This document shows, piece by piece, positions 1 to 8,599 of a stretch of DNA of 39,508 nucleotides. Both the position numbers and the translations under genes were made by a program. The notes below the pieces were generated by a model, which was not told the origin of the DNA, did no database searches, and saw only the letters and a program-made list of their open reading frames with translations. Source of the DNA: an uncultured Muribaculaceae bacterium (GTDB taxonomy: Bacteria; Bacteroidota; Bacteroidia; Bacteroidales; Muribaculaceae); the NCBI GenBank assembly GCA_934636465.1, contig CAKUAR010000019.1, positions 1-39,508 of the forward strand, given 5' to 3'. Each line of letters opens with the position of its first letter. The stretch's first letter is position 1.

Positions 1-2
1 CA

Positions 3-200
3 CACCCATATAGTTCGTGGGAGAAAGGAGCCATTGAAAACATGAACGGATTGATTCGACAGTATATACCTAAAAAAGAGAATTTTGAGAACTATACTCA
101 TCACGACATTATGATTATCCAGAACAAAATCAATGGAAGACCAAGGAAAAAGAACGGATTCTTGACTCCGATTGAAGTGTTTTCTAAACATTCAACTTAA
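3..200 (+). CDS. IS30-family transposase, C-terminal 65 residues (cut by window edge)
   Basis: An open frame enters from the left edge and stops at TAA 198-200. The visible residues contain PYSSWEKGAIENMNGLIRQY, the region of IS30-family transposases that carries the glutamate of the DDE catalytic triad (E in ENMNG), followed by the family's RPRKKNGFLTPIEVF end. The two catalytic aspartates lie outside the window, so I cannot say whether the element is intact. The right inverted repeat should fall in roughly 201-270, but without the left end it cannot be identified. The AT-rich composition differs from the adjoining phosphate genes, as expected for a mobile element inserted downstream of them. 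Confidence 0.88.
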   Translation, partial: HPYSSWEKGAIENMNGLIRQYIPKKENFENYTHHDIMIIQNKINGRPRKKNGFLTPIEVFSKHST

Positions 201-374
201 TTTTGCACTTGCTTCTGGAATCCGCCTGTTTCGTAAAAGTGTGGAATTAATGTTAAAAAAGGTAAAAATGTGCATCAGCGCAAATTAATGGTCAGCGGTG
301 TGGTCAAAAAGAACAGTAACAGCGCATTACGGAACTCCATGCCGCCACGCATGCGCTGGTGGCGCGGAACAAGA

Positions 375-412
375 AAATTCGCCCTGTGCTTATGTGGACA
401 CAAGGCGGATTT
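375..412 (-). terminator. Putative intrinsic terminator of the pit operon
   Basis: Inverted repeat with arms 375-388 and 399-412: fourteen positions, one mismatch and one G-U pair, loop of ten. Read on the minus strand, the hairpin lies 66 bases after the pit stop codon and runs into a T-rich stretch (AATTTTCTTGTT). Position and shape fit a Rho-independent terminator; an IS boundary structure is less likely. Confidence 0.55.
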
Positions 413-478
413 CGGAACTTTTTTAAAGAATATATACTATGTCAGGTTAATTTGTGGGGAGAATGTGCAGAGCGGTCA

Positions 479-2728
479 TTATTTTGTGGAGGTTTGCTTC
501 TTTTCCTCTTTCACCACATTGAGGAAATAGGCTTGCGACTTGATGAGGTTGCGCGAGTGGAGCACGAGCGATTTGGTCTCGGTGAGAATGTTGAGAAACA
601 GTGCGCTGGCCTTGGAGCTTGCTGTGGGGGTGGCTTGCAGCAACTTGATGTGCTTCTTGATGATTGCGGCAATGGTGTCGAACAGCTCATCGCGCATTTC
701 CATCACAGAGTCGAGTGCCGAGAAGTCACCTTTGGTGAGCATGGTGTTGATTTTAGCGAATATGTCATCAACGTGGTCGTTCACCACCTTGAGGTCGTGA
801 ATTTGTTCGGCGGTGAGTCCGCGGTGGTTGTTGTCGATGTGCTCATAGGCAGGCTTGGTGCAGTGAAGCAAGGCTTTCGACACCTCGCACAGGTAATCGA
901 CCACCTGCACATAGTAGTGTGCCGTTTCTACGCCTTGTGCTTCAAGCAGCTTTATGGTGGAAACTATGGAGTATTTGCACTCGTTGGCTTCGTCGTACAT
1001 GCGCTGCGACTCGTCAACCATGTCCTTCAATGCGCGGCGGTCTTGCGTGAACAGTGCCACGAGCATGCGGTTATACACGCGCGACGTTTGCGACATGGTG
1101 TCGCAAACCATGACGGTGCAGTTGTGCAGCACGTCCTGCGGACGGTCGTTGCTCTTGACGAGCGGTTTGTTTTTGGCTGTTTTCTTGGTTTTGCTGCTTG
1201 ACGAGAAGCGACTGAACAGTGCCCATGCGCTAAACAGCACCGCCACTGCCAGACCCCAGTCACCTCCCCACATGAGCACCGAGCCCATGCAGAACGACAG
1301 TATGAAACCGATGATGGCTGTTAGGAACCAGCCCATAATCACCACCATGACGCCGGTCACGCGATACACGGCGCTGTCACGACCCCATGCGCGGTCGGCA
1401 AGTGACGAACCCATCGACACCATGAACACCACATAGGTGGTGGACAGCGGCAGCTTGAACGATGTGCCAATGCAGATGAGTATGGCGGCAGCGGCAAGAT
1501 TGACCACGGCTCTGATTTTGTCGTAGTTGGAGTTGCCGCGTTCTTTCTCGTCGAGCGGAATGAAGCGGCGGTTTATGGAGTCAATCACATGGTTGGGGAG
1601 CAGACGCAGATAGGCGTTGTTGAGGTTGACGGCGGAGCGCACCAGAAAACGCGATATGGGAGTGGAGCTGAAACGCTCTTTCTCGTCGTTTTGCGAGGCA
1701 AGAGAAAGCTCGGTTTGCGACACCTTCATGGCGTCGCGCGAGAAAAACAGCGTAATCACCATGATGACTCCGGCTGCAAAGAGCAGCCAGCTGTCGGTAG
1801 TGGTTGGGTTTTTGAGCCCCTCCATAGTCATGCTTATGTTGCCGGAGTCGAGAGCCATGCGATAAGAGTCGAAGCCGGCCAGCGGCACACCTATGAAGTT
1901 CACGAGGTCGTTGCCGGCAAAGGCGAGTGCCAGGGCGAATGTGCCGCACAAAATCGACACTTTAAGAATACTCACCTTGCACTGCTGCAGCACCCATAGC
2001 ACTGCCGAGGCGGCAATCCACACCACCAGTATCACGGTGAATATGTGTGCGCTTATGTAGTCGTTGATTTCAGGAGTGATGAGACCGGAGCTTTTAAGAC
2101 CCTTGAACAGGGCAAAGTAGATGATGCCCACTATGGCTATGCCGCACCACAGAGCGCCATATTTCTTCATCTGCTTGCCGTAGCGGAAGGTGAACAGCAA
2201 GCGCGAAAAATACATTGTGACCGAGCCCATGAGAAACGACAGCACCACCGACACCAAAATGGCTGAAATCATGACCAGAGCCTTGCCGCCGTTGATAAAC
2301 ATGTCCATGTTGTTGACGGTGAGGCTGCTGTCGTTGTAAATCTTGAATGATGCCACAGCCACGGCAGTGCCGAGCAACTCAAATATCAGTGACACGGTGG
2401 TGGAGGTGGGCAAGCCCATCTTGTTGAACGCATTGAGCAGAATCACATCGCTGAGCATCATGCCCACAAACAGGAACATGATGTCTTGAAACTGGAACGC
2501 TTCGGGGTGGAAAACGCCGTTGCGTGCCACCTCCATCATGCCGTGCGATGTGAGCACACCCACAAGTATGCCGCAAGAAGCCACGATGAGTATGGTGCGG
2601 AGCGAAGCCACCTTTGAGCCGATTGAAGAGTTGAGAAAGTTGATTGCGTCGTTTGACACGCCCACAATCAGGTCGAGTATGGCCAAAATTGCCAATACGA
2701 CCACGATTACCGTGAAAATGGGACTCAT
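479..2728 (-). CDS. Inorganic phosphate transporter, Pit family, with C-terminal PhoU-like domain
   Basis: A 749-residue inner-membrane protein of the Pit (PiT) family, which imports phosphate with a cation. The family's duplicated signature is visible as GVSNDAINFLNSS (residues 23-35) and FAGNDLVNFIG (around N273-D274). There are about ten to twelve hydrophobic segments through residue ~500. From residue ~525 the protein becomes soluble, helical and charged, resembling PhoU/DUF47; this fused form is common in Bacteroidota and may regulate the carrier. It is the last gene of a minus-strand group behind the sensor kinase (79-base gap, no TAnnTTTG element seen in the gap), so it is probably co-transcribed. 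It ends before a hairpin at 375-412. Assignment to Pit is firm; phosphate rather than sulfate as substrate is inferred from family and neighbours. Confidence 0.9.
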   Translation of the reverse strand: MSPIFTVIVVVLAILAILDLIVGVSNDAINFLNSSIGSKVASLRTILIVASCGILVGVLTSHGMMEVARNGVFHPEAFQFQDIMFLFVGMMLSDVILLNAFNKMGLPTSTTVSLIFELLGTAVAVASFKIYNDSSLTVNNMDMFINGGKALVMISAILVSVVLSFLMGSVTMYFSRLLFTFRYGKQMKKYGALWCGIAIVGIIYFALFKGLKSSGLITPEINDYISAHIFTVILVVWIAASAVLWVLQQCKVSILKVSILCGTFALALAFAGNDLVNFIGVPLAGFDSYRMALDSGNISMTMEGLKNPTTTDSWLLFAAGVIMVITLFFSRDAMKVSQTELSLASQNDEKERFSSTPISRFLVRSAVNLNNAYLRLLPNHVIDSINRRFIPLDEKERGNSNYDKIRAVVNLAAAAILICIGTSFKLPLSTTYVVFMVSMGSSLADRAWGRDSAVYRVTGVMVVIMGWFLTAIIGFILSFCMGSVLMWGGDWGLAVAVLFSAWALFSRFSSSSKTKKTAKNKPLVKSNDRPQDVLHNCTVMVCDTMSQTSRVYNRMLVALFTQDRRALKDMVDESQRMYDEANECKYSIVSTIKLLEAQGVETAHYYVQVVDYLCEVSKALLHCTKPAYEHIDNNHRGLTAEQIHDLKVVNDHVDDIFAKINTMLTKGDFSALDSVMEMRDELFDTIAAIIKKHIKLLQATPTASSKASALFLNILTETKSLVLHSRNLIKSQAYFLNVVKEEKKQTSTK

Positions 2729-2807
2729 AGTAAAAAAATGTCAGTTTAGAGAAATGTGTTTTTTATATTTTTGAGATAATCTTGTCTTTTTTGCTGAGGT
2801 GGAAAAA

Positions 2808-4250
2808 CTATTTGTGGAGCGTGAAAGTGAATTTCAGTCCGCCGTTATATTGGTTTTCCACCGAGATTTTACCCTTGTGGAAAAGAAGGGCGTTTTTCAC
2901 GATTGACAAGCCAAGGCCTGTGCCGCCGAGGGCGCGCGAGCGGCCGGTGTCAACGCGGTAGAAACGTTCGAATATGCGGTTGAGGTGCTCTGGCGGCACG
3001 CCTATGCCGTTGTCGGCAAAGGAGAAGGTGTAGTAGTCAGAGGTCTCGTCGGTTAAGTCCACCGTCACGTCGCGTCCGCCACTGTAGTTGAACGCATTGG
3101 TAAACAGGTTGCGGAAAATCGACTCTATGAGCGTCTGGTTGCCGTTGATTTTCACGTCATCTGGCACATTGATGTGAATGCGCATCTGCTGGCTTGGCGG
3201 AAACACCTTCATGTCGTCGGCCACACGTTTTATGACCGAGGTCACGTCAACCGGTGCGAGCTGTATCTGGTCGGGGGCATCGCTGATGCGTGTTATGACC
3301 GAGAGGTCGGAGAGCAGCGCCGCGAGCCGTTTCACGTTTTGGTAGGCCTTGTCGAGCAGTGCATGACGCGTGTCGTCGTCGAGGTCGTTGTTCTCTATGG
3401 TTTCAAGACAGGCTTGAATCACATGCACCGGGGTCTTTATCTCGTGGCTGATGTTGTTGGTGAGCTGGTGCTTGATGCGCTCCTTGTCGCGCTGCTCATA
3501 CATCGCCTCGCGCAGATTGCGGTCGCGCTCATTGGCTGTTGACTGCAAAATCTTGTAGAGGTTCACGATGTGGCGCGATATGTCGCCAAGCTCGTCGTCG
3601 GGGAAACTGCTGCTGTCATATTTGCTTATGTCGCCAAATTCCGCCTCGTTGGCAAAGTCGCGCAACTTTTTGACCACACGGCTTATGCTGTGGGTGGCAA
3701 ACCATGCCATGATGGTGAGAATGAGCGCCACCACCACTATGGCGTAGCTTTGCACGGGGTCGGCCTGGAGCATGGTGGCAAGCGAGTGGTTGTAGGGCAG
3801 TGCGCTGCGTGCCACCAGAGTCTTGCCGCGTGTGGCAGAATAGAAATATTCGCGCCTGCTTGTTGTGGAGAGGCGGCGGCGCGTGAAGCCGTGGCCATAT
3901 TTCAGTGCCTCTTGAAATTCGGGGCGGTCGTGGTGGTTGCCTATTTCCTTGGGCTTTTCGCCGGAGTCATAAACCACGTTGCCGCTGAAGTCGATGAGCG
4001 ACAAACGCATGCTGTCGCCAGCCATGTGGCTCAGTGAGTCAACAAATGCCGGAGTCATGGAGTCGCCGTCTGCCAGACGATCGTGCACCAAGCCGTTGAT
4101 GCGCTGCAGACGGTCGTTGAGCAGATTGGTTTTATAGTCGCGCTCACGGGTGTATTGCAGTGCGAAAAATGTGCAGGTGAGCACCCAAGTGAACAGCGCA
4201 ATCAGCAGGAAAAGGCGTGTCTGAACACTAAATCTTCGTTGAGAATCCAT
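2808..4250 (-). CDS. PhoR-like membrane sensor histidine kinase
   Basis: About 480 residues from the ATG at 4250; an in-frame TTG two codons upstream is a weaker alternative. Order: N-terminal membrane helix (~12-32), extracytoplasmic sensor (~33-165) with a PhoR-like GNVVYDSG and NHHDRPEFQEAL pattern, second helix (~167-188), HAMP-like linker, then the kinase core. Visible boxes are the phospho-accepting histidine in ISHEIKTPV (H269), the N box NLFTNAFNYS, G1 DNGIGVP, F box IFERFYRVD and G2 GGTGLGLSIVK, so it should be active. Its start overlaps the end of the response-regulator gene by 23 bases, implying coupled translation. The Pit transporter downstream suggests phosphate as the signal, which is inference. 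Confidence 0.88.
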   Translation of the reverse strand: MDSQRRFSVQTRLFLLIALFTWVLTCTFFALQYTRERDYKTNLLNDRLQRINGLVHDRLADGDSMTPAFVDSLSHMAGDSMRLSLIDFSGNVVYDSGEKPKEIGNHHDRPEFQEALKYGHGFTRRRLSTTSRREYFYSATRGKTLVARSALPYNHSLATMLQADPVQSYAIVVVALILTIMAWFATHSISRVVKKLRDFANEAEFGDISKYDSSSFPDDELGDISRHIVNLYKILQSTANERDRNLREAMYEQRDKERIKHQLTNNISHEIKTPVHVIQACLETIENNDLDDDTRHALLDKAYQNVKRLAALLSDLSVITRISDAPDQIQLAPVDVTSVIKRVADDMKVFPPSQQMRIHINVPDDVKINGNQTLIESIFRNLFTNAFNYSGGRDVTVDLTDETSDYYTFSFADNGIGVPPEHLNRIFERFYRVDTGRSRALGGTGLGLSIVKNALLFHKGKISVENQYNGGLKFTFTLHK

Positions 4251-4923
4251 AGCCAAAACCGGTTTTTGTTATTATATGGTTGCCATATTCGCCTATTTTT
4301 TTGCGCAGACGGTTGATGTTGACGTCGATGGTGCGGTCAACCACAATCACGTCGTGCTTGTCGTGCCACACTGCTGACAAGATTTCATCGCGCGAGAAGA
4401 TGCGGTCAATGTTGCTCATGAGCAGTGTGAGGGTTTCGAACTCGCGCGGTGTGAGCAACACTGGGCGGCCGTTGACGGTGCAGGATTTTTGCACGGTGTT
4501 GAGAGTGAGTCCGCCAAACTCTATGACCGATGCGTCGTGGCCCGACATGGCACTGCGGCTCAGCACGCTCTTCACGCGTGCCAGCAGCTCCTTCATGGAG
4601 AAAGGCTTCTTAATGTAGTCGTCGGCACCGGTGTCGAAGCCGGTGAGCACATCGTCCTCGGAGTCTTTGGCGGTGCAGAAAATTATGGGAATGTGCTTGA
4701 GTTGCGCATCTTGGCGGATACGTTTAGCGAGTTCAAATCCGCTCATGCGCTCCATCATTACGTCGAGCAGCAGCAAATTGAATTGCGACAGGTCGAGTCG
4801 CAGGGCCTCTTCGGCCGAATTGGCTGTCACGACGGAGTAACCTGCCAACTCAAGGTTGATTTTCAGCACATAGCAGATGGTTTCCTCATCATCGACCACA
4901 AGTATTTTTGCGGATTTATTCAT
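4228..4923 (-). CDS. OmpR/PhoB-family response regulator
   Basis: A 231-residue two-component regulator. The receiver domain (1-120) has the acidic pair D11/D12, phospho-acceptor D54 (LLLLDVMM), T84 and K106 (KKPF). A winged-helix DNA-binding domain follows (about 130-230), with PREFETLTLLM and the VVDRTIDVNINRLRKKIG recognition region. The frame is open a further 24 codons upstream, but the ATG at 4923 matches family starts and lies about 30 bases after a -7 element. First gene of a regulator-kinase-transporter group. Four TGTTA sites lie just upstream of its promoter, suggesting autoregulation. The name phoB would be reasonable but is not proven. Confidence 0.9.
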   Translation of the reverse strand: MNKSAKILVVDDEETICYVLKINLELAGYSVVTANSAEEALRLDLSQFNLLLLDVMMERMSGFELAKRIRQDAQLKHIPIIFCTAKDSEDDVLTGFDTGADDYIKKPFSMKELLARVKSVLSRSAMSGHDASVIEFGGLTLNTVQKSCTVNGRPVLLTPREFETLTLLMSNIDRIFSRDEILSAVWHDKHDVIVVDRTIDVNINRLRKKIGEYGNHIITKTGFGYGFSTKI

Positions 4924-4959
4924 GATTTGTGTGGCTTTTTTATGAACTTTTTTACACTG

Positions 4960-4967
4960 CAAAGTAA
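4960..4967 (-). promoter_or_regulatory. Probable -7 element for the two-component/pit operon
   Basis: On the minus strand TTACTTTG followed by CAG, one base off the Bacteroidota consensus TAnnTTTG, 36 bases before the regulator's ATG. No perfect -33 TTTG sits at the ideal distance, which would fit an activator-dependent promoter. Confidence 0.5.
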
Positions 4968-4989
4968 GAACAAATTGCGTTGACGTGTA

Positions 4990-5022
4990 TAACAAATGTG
5001 TAACATTTTAACACATGTAACA
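4990..5022 (-). promoter_or_regulatory. Cluster of four TGTTA repeats, candidate response-regulator binding sites
   Basis: On the minus strand TGTTA occurs four times, at plus-strand positions 4990-4994, 5001-5005, 5009-5013 and 5018-5022. The first two are exactly 11 bases apart, the spacing used by PhoB/OmpR-type dimers on direct repeats; the others are 8 and 9 apart. The block begins 22 bases upstream of the -7 element. Function is inferred from position and spacing only. Confidence 0.4.
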
Positions 5023-5060
5023 AAGCTCTTTGTGCTAAGAGCGGCAAAAGAAGCAAGGCG

Positions 5061-6554
5061 TCAGAACTGGAAATATATGAAAGGCTGCACGTCGGCCGAG
5101 GCAAACTCTATGACGAGTTGCACCACAAGCATGAAAAGCAACAGTTTCCATATCCACAGCGACTCTACAAACAGGCCGACGAGGTCGGCATAGAACTCGC
5201 GCGGAATGAAGTGCATCACCACCACCAGACCCATTAGCAGGCACCAGATGTGGCGAGCCAGCACAAAGTCGGGCAGTTGGGTTATATGGAAGTCGGTGAA
5301 TATGCGTGAAATCATGGTGCAGGCATCACCAAAGCTTGCTGCCCTGAAAAACACCCACAGCAGCGTGACAAACGTAAATGTGAGTGCCCAATAGCACAAT
5401 GCCCTTGCCACCCCGGCCTGACTGAAACGCCCGGCTGTGGCTTGCGACCAAGCCTTGTTGATGCACAAGCCCAAACCGTGGCCGGCTCCCCAGAACACAA
5501 ACTTCCATGCGGCTCCGTGCCACAAGCCGCCGAGTAGCATGGTAATCATGATGTTAGCATAGCGGCGCGGAGTGCCGCGGCGGTTGCCGCCGAGGGGAAT
5601 GTAGATGTAGTCGCGCAGCCAGAACGACAGTGACATATGCCATCGCCGCCAAAACTCGGTGATGCTGCATGACTGATATGGGAAATCGAAGTTTTTGCCA
5701 AGGTCAAACCCCATCACGGAGCCAAGTCCTATGGCTATGTCGCTATAGCCGGAAAAGTCGCAGTAGATTTGCATGGAGTAGCCCACCACGGCCATGAGGG
5801 TCTCAAGGCCACCATAGGCGGTGGGGTTGTCGAACACGAGGTTGTTATACTGCGCCAGATAATCGGCAATCACGGCTTTCTTAATCACCCCGGTCATTAT
5901 TAGCCACAGCCCACGATACACGGCTTCGGCCGAAACAGGGCGGTTATCGCGCAACTGTGGCATGAAATCGCGTGCCCTGACTATGGGGCCTGCCAGCAAT
6001 ATGGGGAAAAACGACAGGTAGAACGCATAGTCGCCCCATTGGCGCACCGGCTCCATGTTGCCACGGTACACGTCAACCACATAGCTTACCGAGCGAAATG
6101 TGATGAACGATATGCCCACCGGCAGTGCTATGTCGAGTGGCTGGAAGTTGCGGCCTATGATGGCATCGAAATTCCACAGCATGAAGTTTGTGTATTTCAG
6201 GGCAAACAGCGACCCAAGCGAGCATGCGAGCGACACGGCGAGCAGCTTGCGGCGCGACTTTACACTGCTCTGCACGGCAATCAGCCGCGCAACGTGCCAG
6301 TCTATGACCGAGAGTGCCAGAAGCAGCAGAAAATACCAGCCGCTCGACTTGTAATAGAAATAAAGGCTGAATGTCACCACAAATGCCACCATTTGCCTGT
6401 GGCGGTTGCGCAACAGGGCAAACAAAGGCAGAAACACCACAAACATCACCCAAAACATGCCGCTCGTGAACAGCAACTGGTTGTCGTGGCTGTAGGTGAG
6501 GAAGTGGGCTATGTTGCCGGGCAGGTTGGATATGTCGAGTGTGCCTTGGTTCAT
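5061..6554 (-). CDS. MBOAT-family membrane O-acyltransferase (AlgI/PatA/DltB-like)
   Basis: A 497-residue polytopic protein from the ATG at 6554; the frame is open 39 codons further but that part lies inside the preceding gene. MBOAT hallmarks are SITEFWRRWHMSLSFWLRDY, IYIPLGGNRRG and the presumed catalytic histidine in GGLWHGAAW (H346). Such proteins pass acyl groups across the inner membrane for O-acylation of alginate, peptidoglycan, teichoic acid or capsule. Its ATG overlaps the TGA of the upstream SGNH gene (ATGA, 6551-6554), so the two are made together, as in other MBOAT/SGNH acetylation pairs. Which glycan is modified cannot be read from the sequence; the murein-salvage genes just upstream make a cell-wall target worth considering. 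Confidence 0.92.
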   Translation of the reverse strand: MNQGTLDISNLPGNIAHFLTYSHDNQLLFTSGMFWVMFVVFLPLFALLRNRHRQMVAFVVTFSLYFYYKSSGWYFLLLLALSVIDWHVARLIAVQSSVKSRRKLLAVSLACSLGSLFALKYTNFMLWNFDAIIGRNFQPLDIALPVGISFITFRSVSYVVDVYRGNMEPVRQWGDYAFYLSFFPILLAGPIVRARDFMPQLRDNRPVSAEAVYRGLWLIMTGVIKKAVIADYLAQYNNLVFDNPTAYGGLETLMAVVGYSMQIYCDFSGYSDIAIGLGSVMGFDLGKNFDFPYQSCSITEFWRRWHMSLSFWLRDYIYIPLGGNRRGTPRRYANIMITMLLGGLWHGAAWKFVFWGAGHGLGLCINKAWSQATAGRFSQAGVARALCYWALTFTFVTLLWVFFRAASFGDACTMISRIFTDFHITQLPDFVLARHIWCLLMGLVVVMHFIPREFYADLVGLFVESLWIWKLLLFMLVVQLVIEFASADVQPFIYFQF

Positions 6555-7321
6555 CGCTGGTTGGGTTGCAAAACTAAAGTGCGGCAATGTGCGCTTGTGG
6601 TGTCGGGGCGTGCAAGCCTTATGGGGTGTGCCGATTCGGTGGTTATCCATACGCACACACGGTCGGCCCAATCCGCAGCTGACTGTGCTGTGGGGTGGGC
6701 GCCATCGGCTTTGCGCTCAAACTGCTGTCCTGCCGAGAGGTAGAAGCAGCCGGGCTTCACGCTCGACTCTATCAGTTCGTTGATGCCGGTGTCGGGTTTC
6801 CAGTTTGGTGGACCTATCCACACATAGGGTATGCTGCCCACTTGCGCGAGCAGACGGCAGACAAACGGCTGCCGCTTCTCCTTGATGTTGGCCACAAAAA
6901 GCTCATTTGCCCCAAGGCAAATCAAAATATAGTTGGGACGAAACTGCGCTATGTAGGCTTGCAAGCGATTGCTGCTGCCCCAAATCTCGGTGCTGGAGCT
7001 ATACCAGATGACCGATGTGAGCGTGTGTCCGTTTTTCTTGGCATAGGCTGCCATGCGTGGACTTAACCCCTCAAGCATGGAGTCGCCAATAAATAGAATG
7101 TTTTTGGCAGCGGTGTCGAGTGGGTGCTTCTCCTTGGCCGGTGCTGGCTTTGGTGCCGGCTTGGCAGACTTGTCGTGGGTAGGGCCGAGGAGCGAAGTGG
7201 CAAATGTGGCGGTTTTGAGCGTGGTGAACTCCAGGTTGATAGTGCCGTGTAGCGACATGACGGCGCACACAATCAGAGTGATTGCGAGAATGAACCAAAG
7301 ACCTATTTGTGGTTTGCGCAT
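6551..7321 (-). CDS. Membrane-anchored SGNH hydrolase-like acyltransferase partner
   Basis: A 256-residue protein starting at the ATG at 7321. One N-terminal membrane helix (~7-24) is followed by a Lys/Pro/Ala-rich linker (~51-65) and a periplasmic SGNH domain. Catalytic blocks are present: GDSM with nucleophile S81, LGANE (block III) and DGAHPT with the Asp-x-x-His pair of block V. The overlap with the MBOAT gene strongly suggests that this enzyme takes the acyl group exported by the MBOAT and places it on a glycan, or removes it, as in PatA/PatB or AlgI/AlgJ-type systems. Family assignment is firm, the target is unknown. It may be co-transcribed with the epimerase gene 85 bases upstream. 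Confidence 0.85.
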   Translation of the reverse strand: MRKPQIGLWFILAITLIVCAVMSLHGTINLEFTTLKTATFATSLLGPTHDKSAKPAPKPAPAKEKHPLDTAAKNILFIGDSMLEGLSPRMAAYAKKNGHTLTSVIWYSSSTEIWGSSNRLQAYIAQFRPNYILICLGANELFVANIKEKRQPFVCRLLAQVGSIPYVWIGPPNWKPDTGINELIESSVKPGCFYLSAGQQFERKADGAHPTAQSAADWADRVCVWITTESAHPIRLARPDTTSAHCRTLVLQPNQR

Positions 7322-7380
7322 GTGTTTGCCTATGAAAAGAGAGTGAAATCGGCCCCAAAGAGCCAATTATGGCGATTGAG

Positions 7381-7396
7381 ACCGATTTGTATCGGT
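7381..7396 (-). other. Short perfect hairpin between epimerase and SGNH genes
   Basis: ACCGAT and ATCGGT arms flank a four-base loop, ten bases after the epimerase stop. There is no T-tract on the minus strand, so it is more likely an mRNA processing or stabilising hairpin than a strong terminator. Confidence 0.3.
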
Positions 7397-7406
7397 TACA
7401 TTGAAC

Positions 7407-8537
7407 TTACTTTAACGGTGTGATGCCTATGCCCGGAATGTCGTGGAGCGTGATTTTGCCGTTTTCCACAGTCATGCCAGAGAAGCGGTCGTTGGCAATG
7501 AGCAAATTGCCGTCGAGGTCGGCGAAGTCAACAATAGGCGAAAGGTTGGCGGCTGCTGTAACGGCACATGACGTTTCGGTCATGCAGCCAATCATAACCT
7601 TTAAGCCCAGAGCTTTGGCAAGCACAACCATCTTGTAGGCCTCGTGCATGCCGGTACTCTTCATGAGTTTTATGTTGATGCCGTCATACACACCCTTGAA
7701 CTTGGGAATGTCGGGCAGACGTTGGAAAGCCTCGTCGGCAAACAGTGGCAGCGGAGAACGCTCGCGCAGCCATGCAGTTTCATCAATCATAGTCTTGTCA
7801 AACGGTTGTTCCACAAACAGGCAGCCTTTTTCCTTGAGCCAGTTGCAAAGCTCCAAAGCTTCTTCCTTGTTTTTCCAACCCTGGTTTACATCTACACAGA
7901 AAGGCACGTTGGTCATGCTGCGAATCACCTCGATTGTTTCCTTGTCGTTGTCAAGACCCATTTTCACTTTAAGCACTTTGTAGGGGGCTGCTTCCTTGAC
8001 CTTTTGACGAACTACCTCGGCTGTGTCGATGCCTATGGTGAAACTTGTGTTTGGCGCTTTGGCAGGGTCGAGTCCCCAAATCTTGTACCAGGGCTGACCC
8101 ATGATTTTGCCGAGCAGGTCGTGGAGGGCAATGTCGATACTTGCCTTGGCGGCGCGGTTGTTGGGCGCAACACTGTCAACGTAGGAAAGTATGTCCTCAA
8201 TTTTGAATGGGTCGTTGAACTGCTCCAGGTCGAGGCTTGACAAGAACTTTGTCACGCTTTCCACCGATTCGCCGAGGTAGGGTGGCATGGAAGCCTCGCC
8301 ATAGCCCACGATGCCGTCGTAGGAGAGCTGCACCTGCACGTCGGGGGTGGTGGTGCGGCTGTAGCGCGCTAGGTTGAAGGCATGGCGCAACTTGAGTTCA
8401 TAGGGGAAGAATGATAGTTGCAGTTTGCCGCTCTTTGCCACTTTGCGTGTGGCAGAGCCCTTGGCCGATAGAGAAATAGGTGAAGAAGCCGCAATCATTG
8501 CAGCCCCTGTGCCAACTATAAAATTTCTTCTGTTCAT
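7407..8537 (-). CDS. Dipeptide epimerase (L-Ala-D/L-Glu epimerase type), enolase superfamily, exported
   Basis: A 376-residue muconate-lactonising-type enolase-superfamily enzyme. The acid/base Lys-x-Lys pair is K190/K192 (KVKMG); metal ligands lie in CVDVNQGW, FVEQP and FADEA; the second lysine is in INIKLMKSTG. In this family such enzymes epimerise L-Ala-D-Glu from murein to L-Ala-L-Glu so it can be degraded. The N terminus (MNRRNFIVGTGAAMIAASS) has a twin arginine and a hydrophobic stretch like a Tat signal, so it probably acts outside the cytoplasm. It follows the NlpC/P60 gene by 62 bases in one orientation, matching the YkfB/YkfC pairing in Bacillus. Substrate is inferred from context. 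Confidence 0.87.
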   Translation of the reverse strand: MNRRNFIVGTGAAMIAASSPISLSAKGSATRKVAKSGKLQLSFFPYELKLRHAFNLARYSRTTTPDVQVQLSYDGIVGYGEASMPPYLGESVESVTKFLSSLDLEQFNDPFKIEDILSYVDSVAPNNRAAKASIDIALHDLLGKIMGQPWYKIWGLDPAKAPNTSFTIGIDTAEVVRQKVKEAAPYKVLKVKMGLDNDKETIEVIRSMTNVPFCVDVNQGWKNKEEALELCNWLKEKGCLFVEQPFDKTMIDETAWLRERSPLPLFADEAFQRLPDIPKFKGVYDGINIKLMKSTGMHEAYKMVVLAKALGLKVMIGCMTETSCAVTAAANLSPIVDFADLDGNLLIANDRFSGMTVENGKITLHDIPGIGITPLK

Positions 8538-8599
8538 AATTGCTTTGATGTGTTATGATAGAGTGATGAAAATCGTATTGTCTTGTTTGTGTCAGAGTG

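Noticed and set aside
359..1201. A 280-codon plus-strand frame opposite the Pit gene
   Set aside because: It is antisense to a clear transporter with intact family motifs, and its translation is His/Val-rich, as expected from a reverse reading of GC-rich codons.
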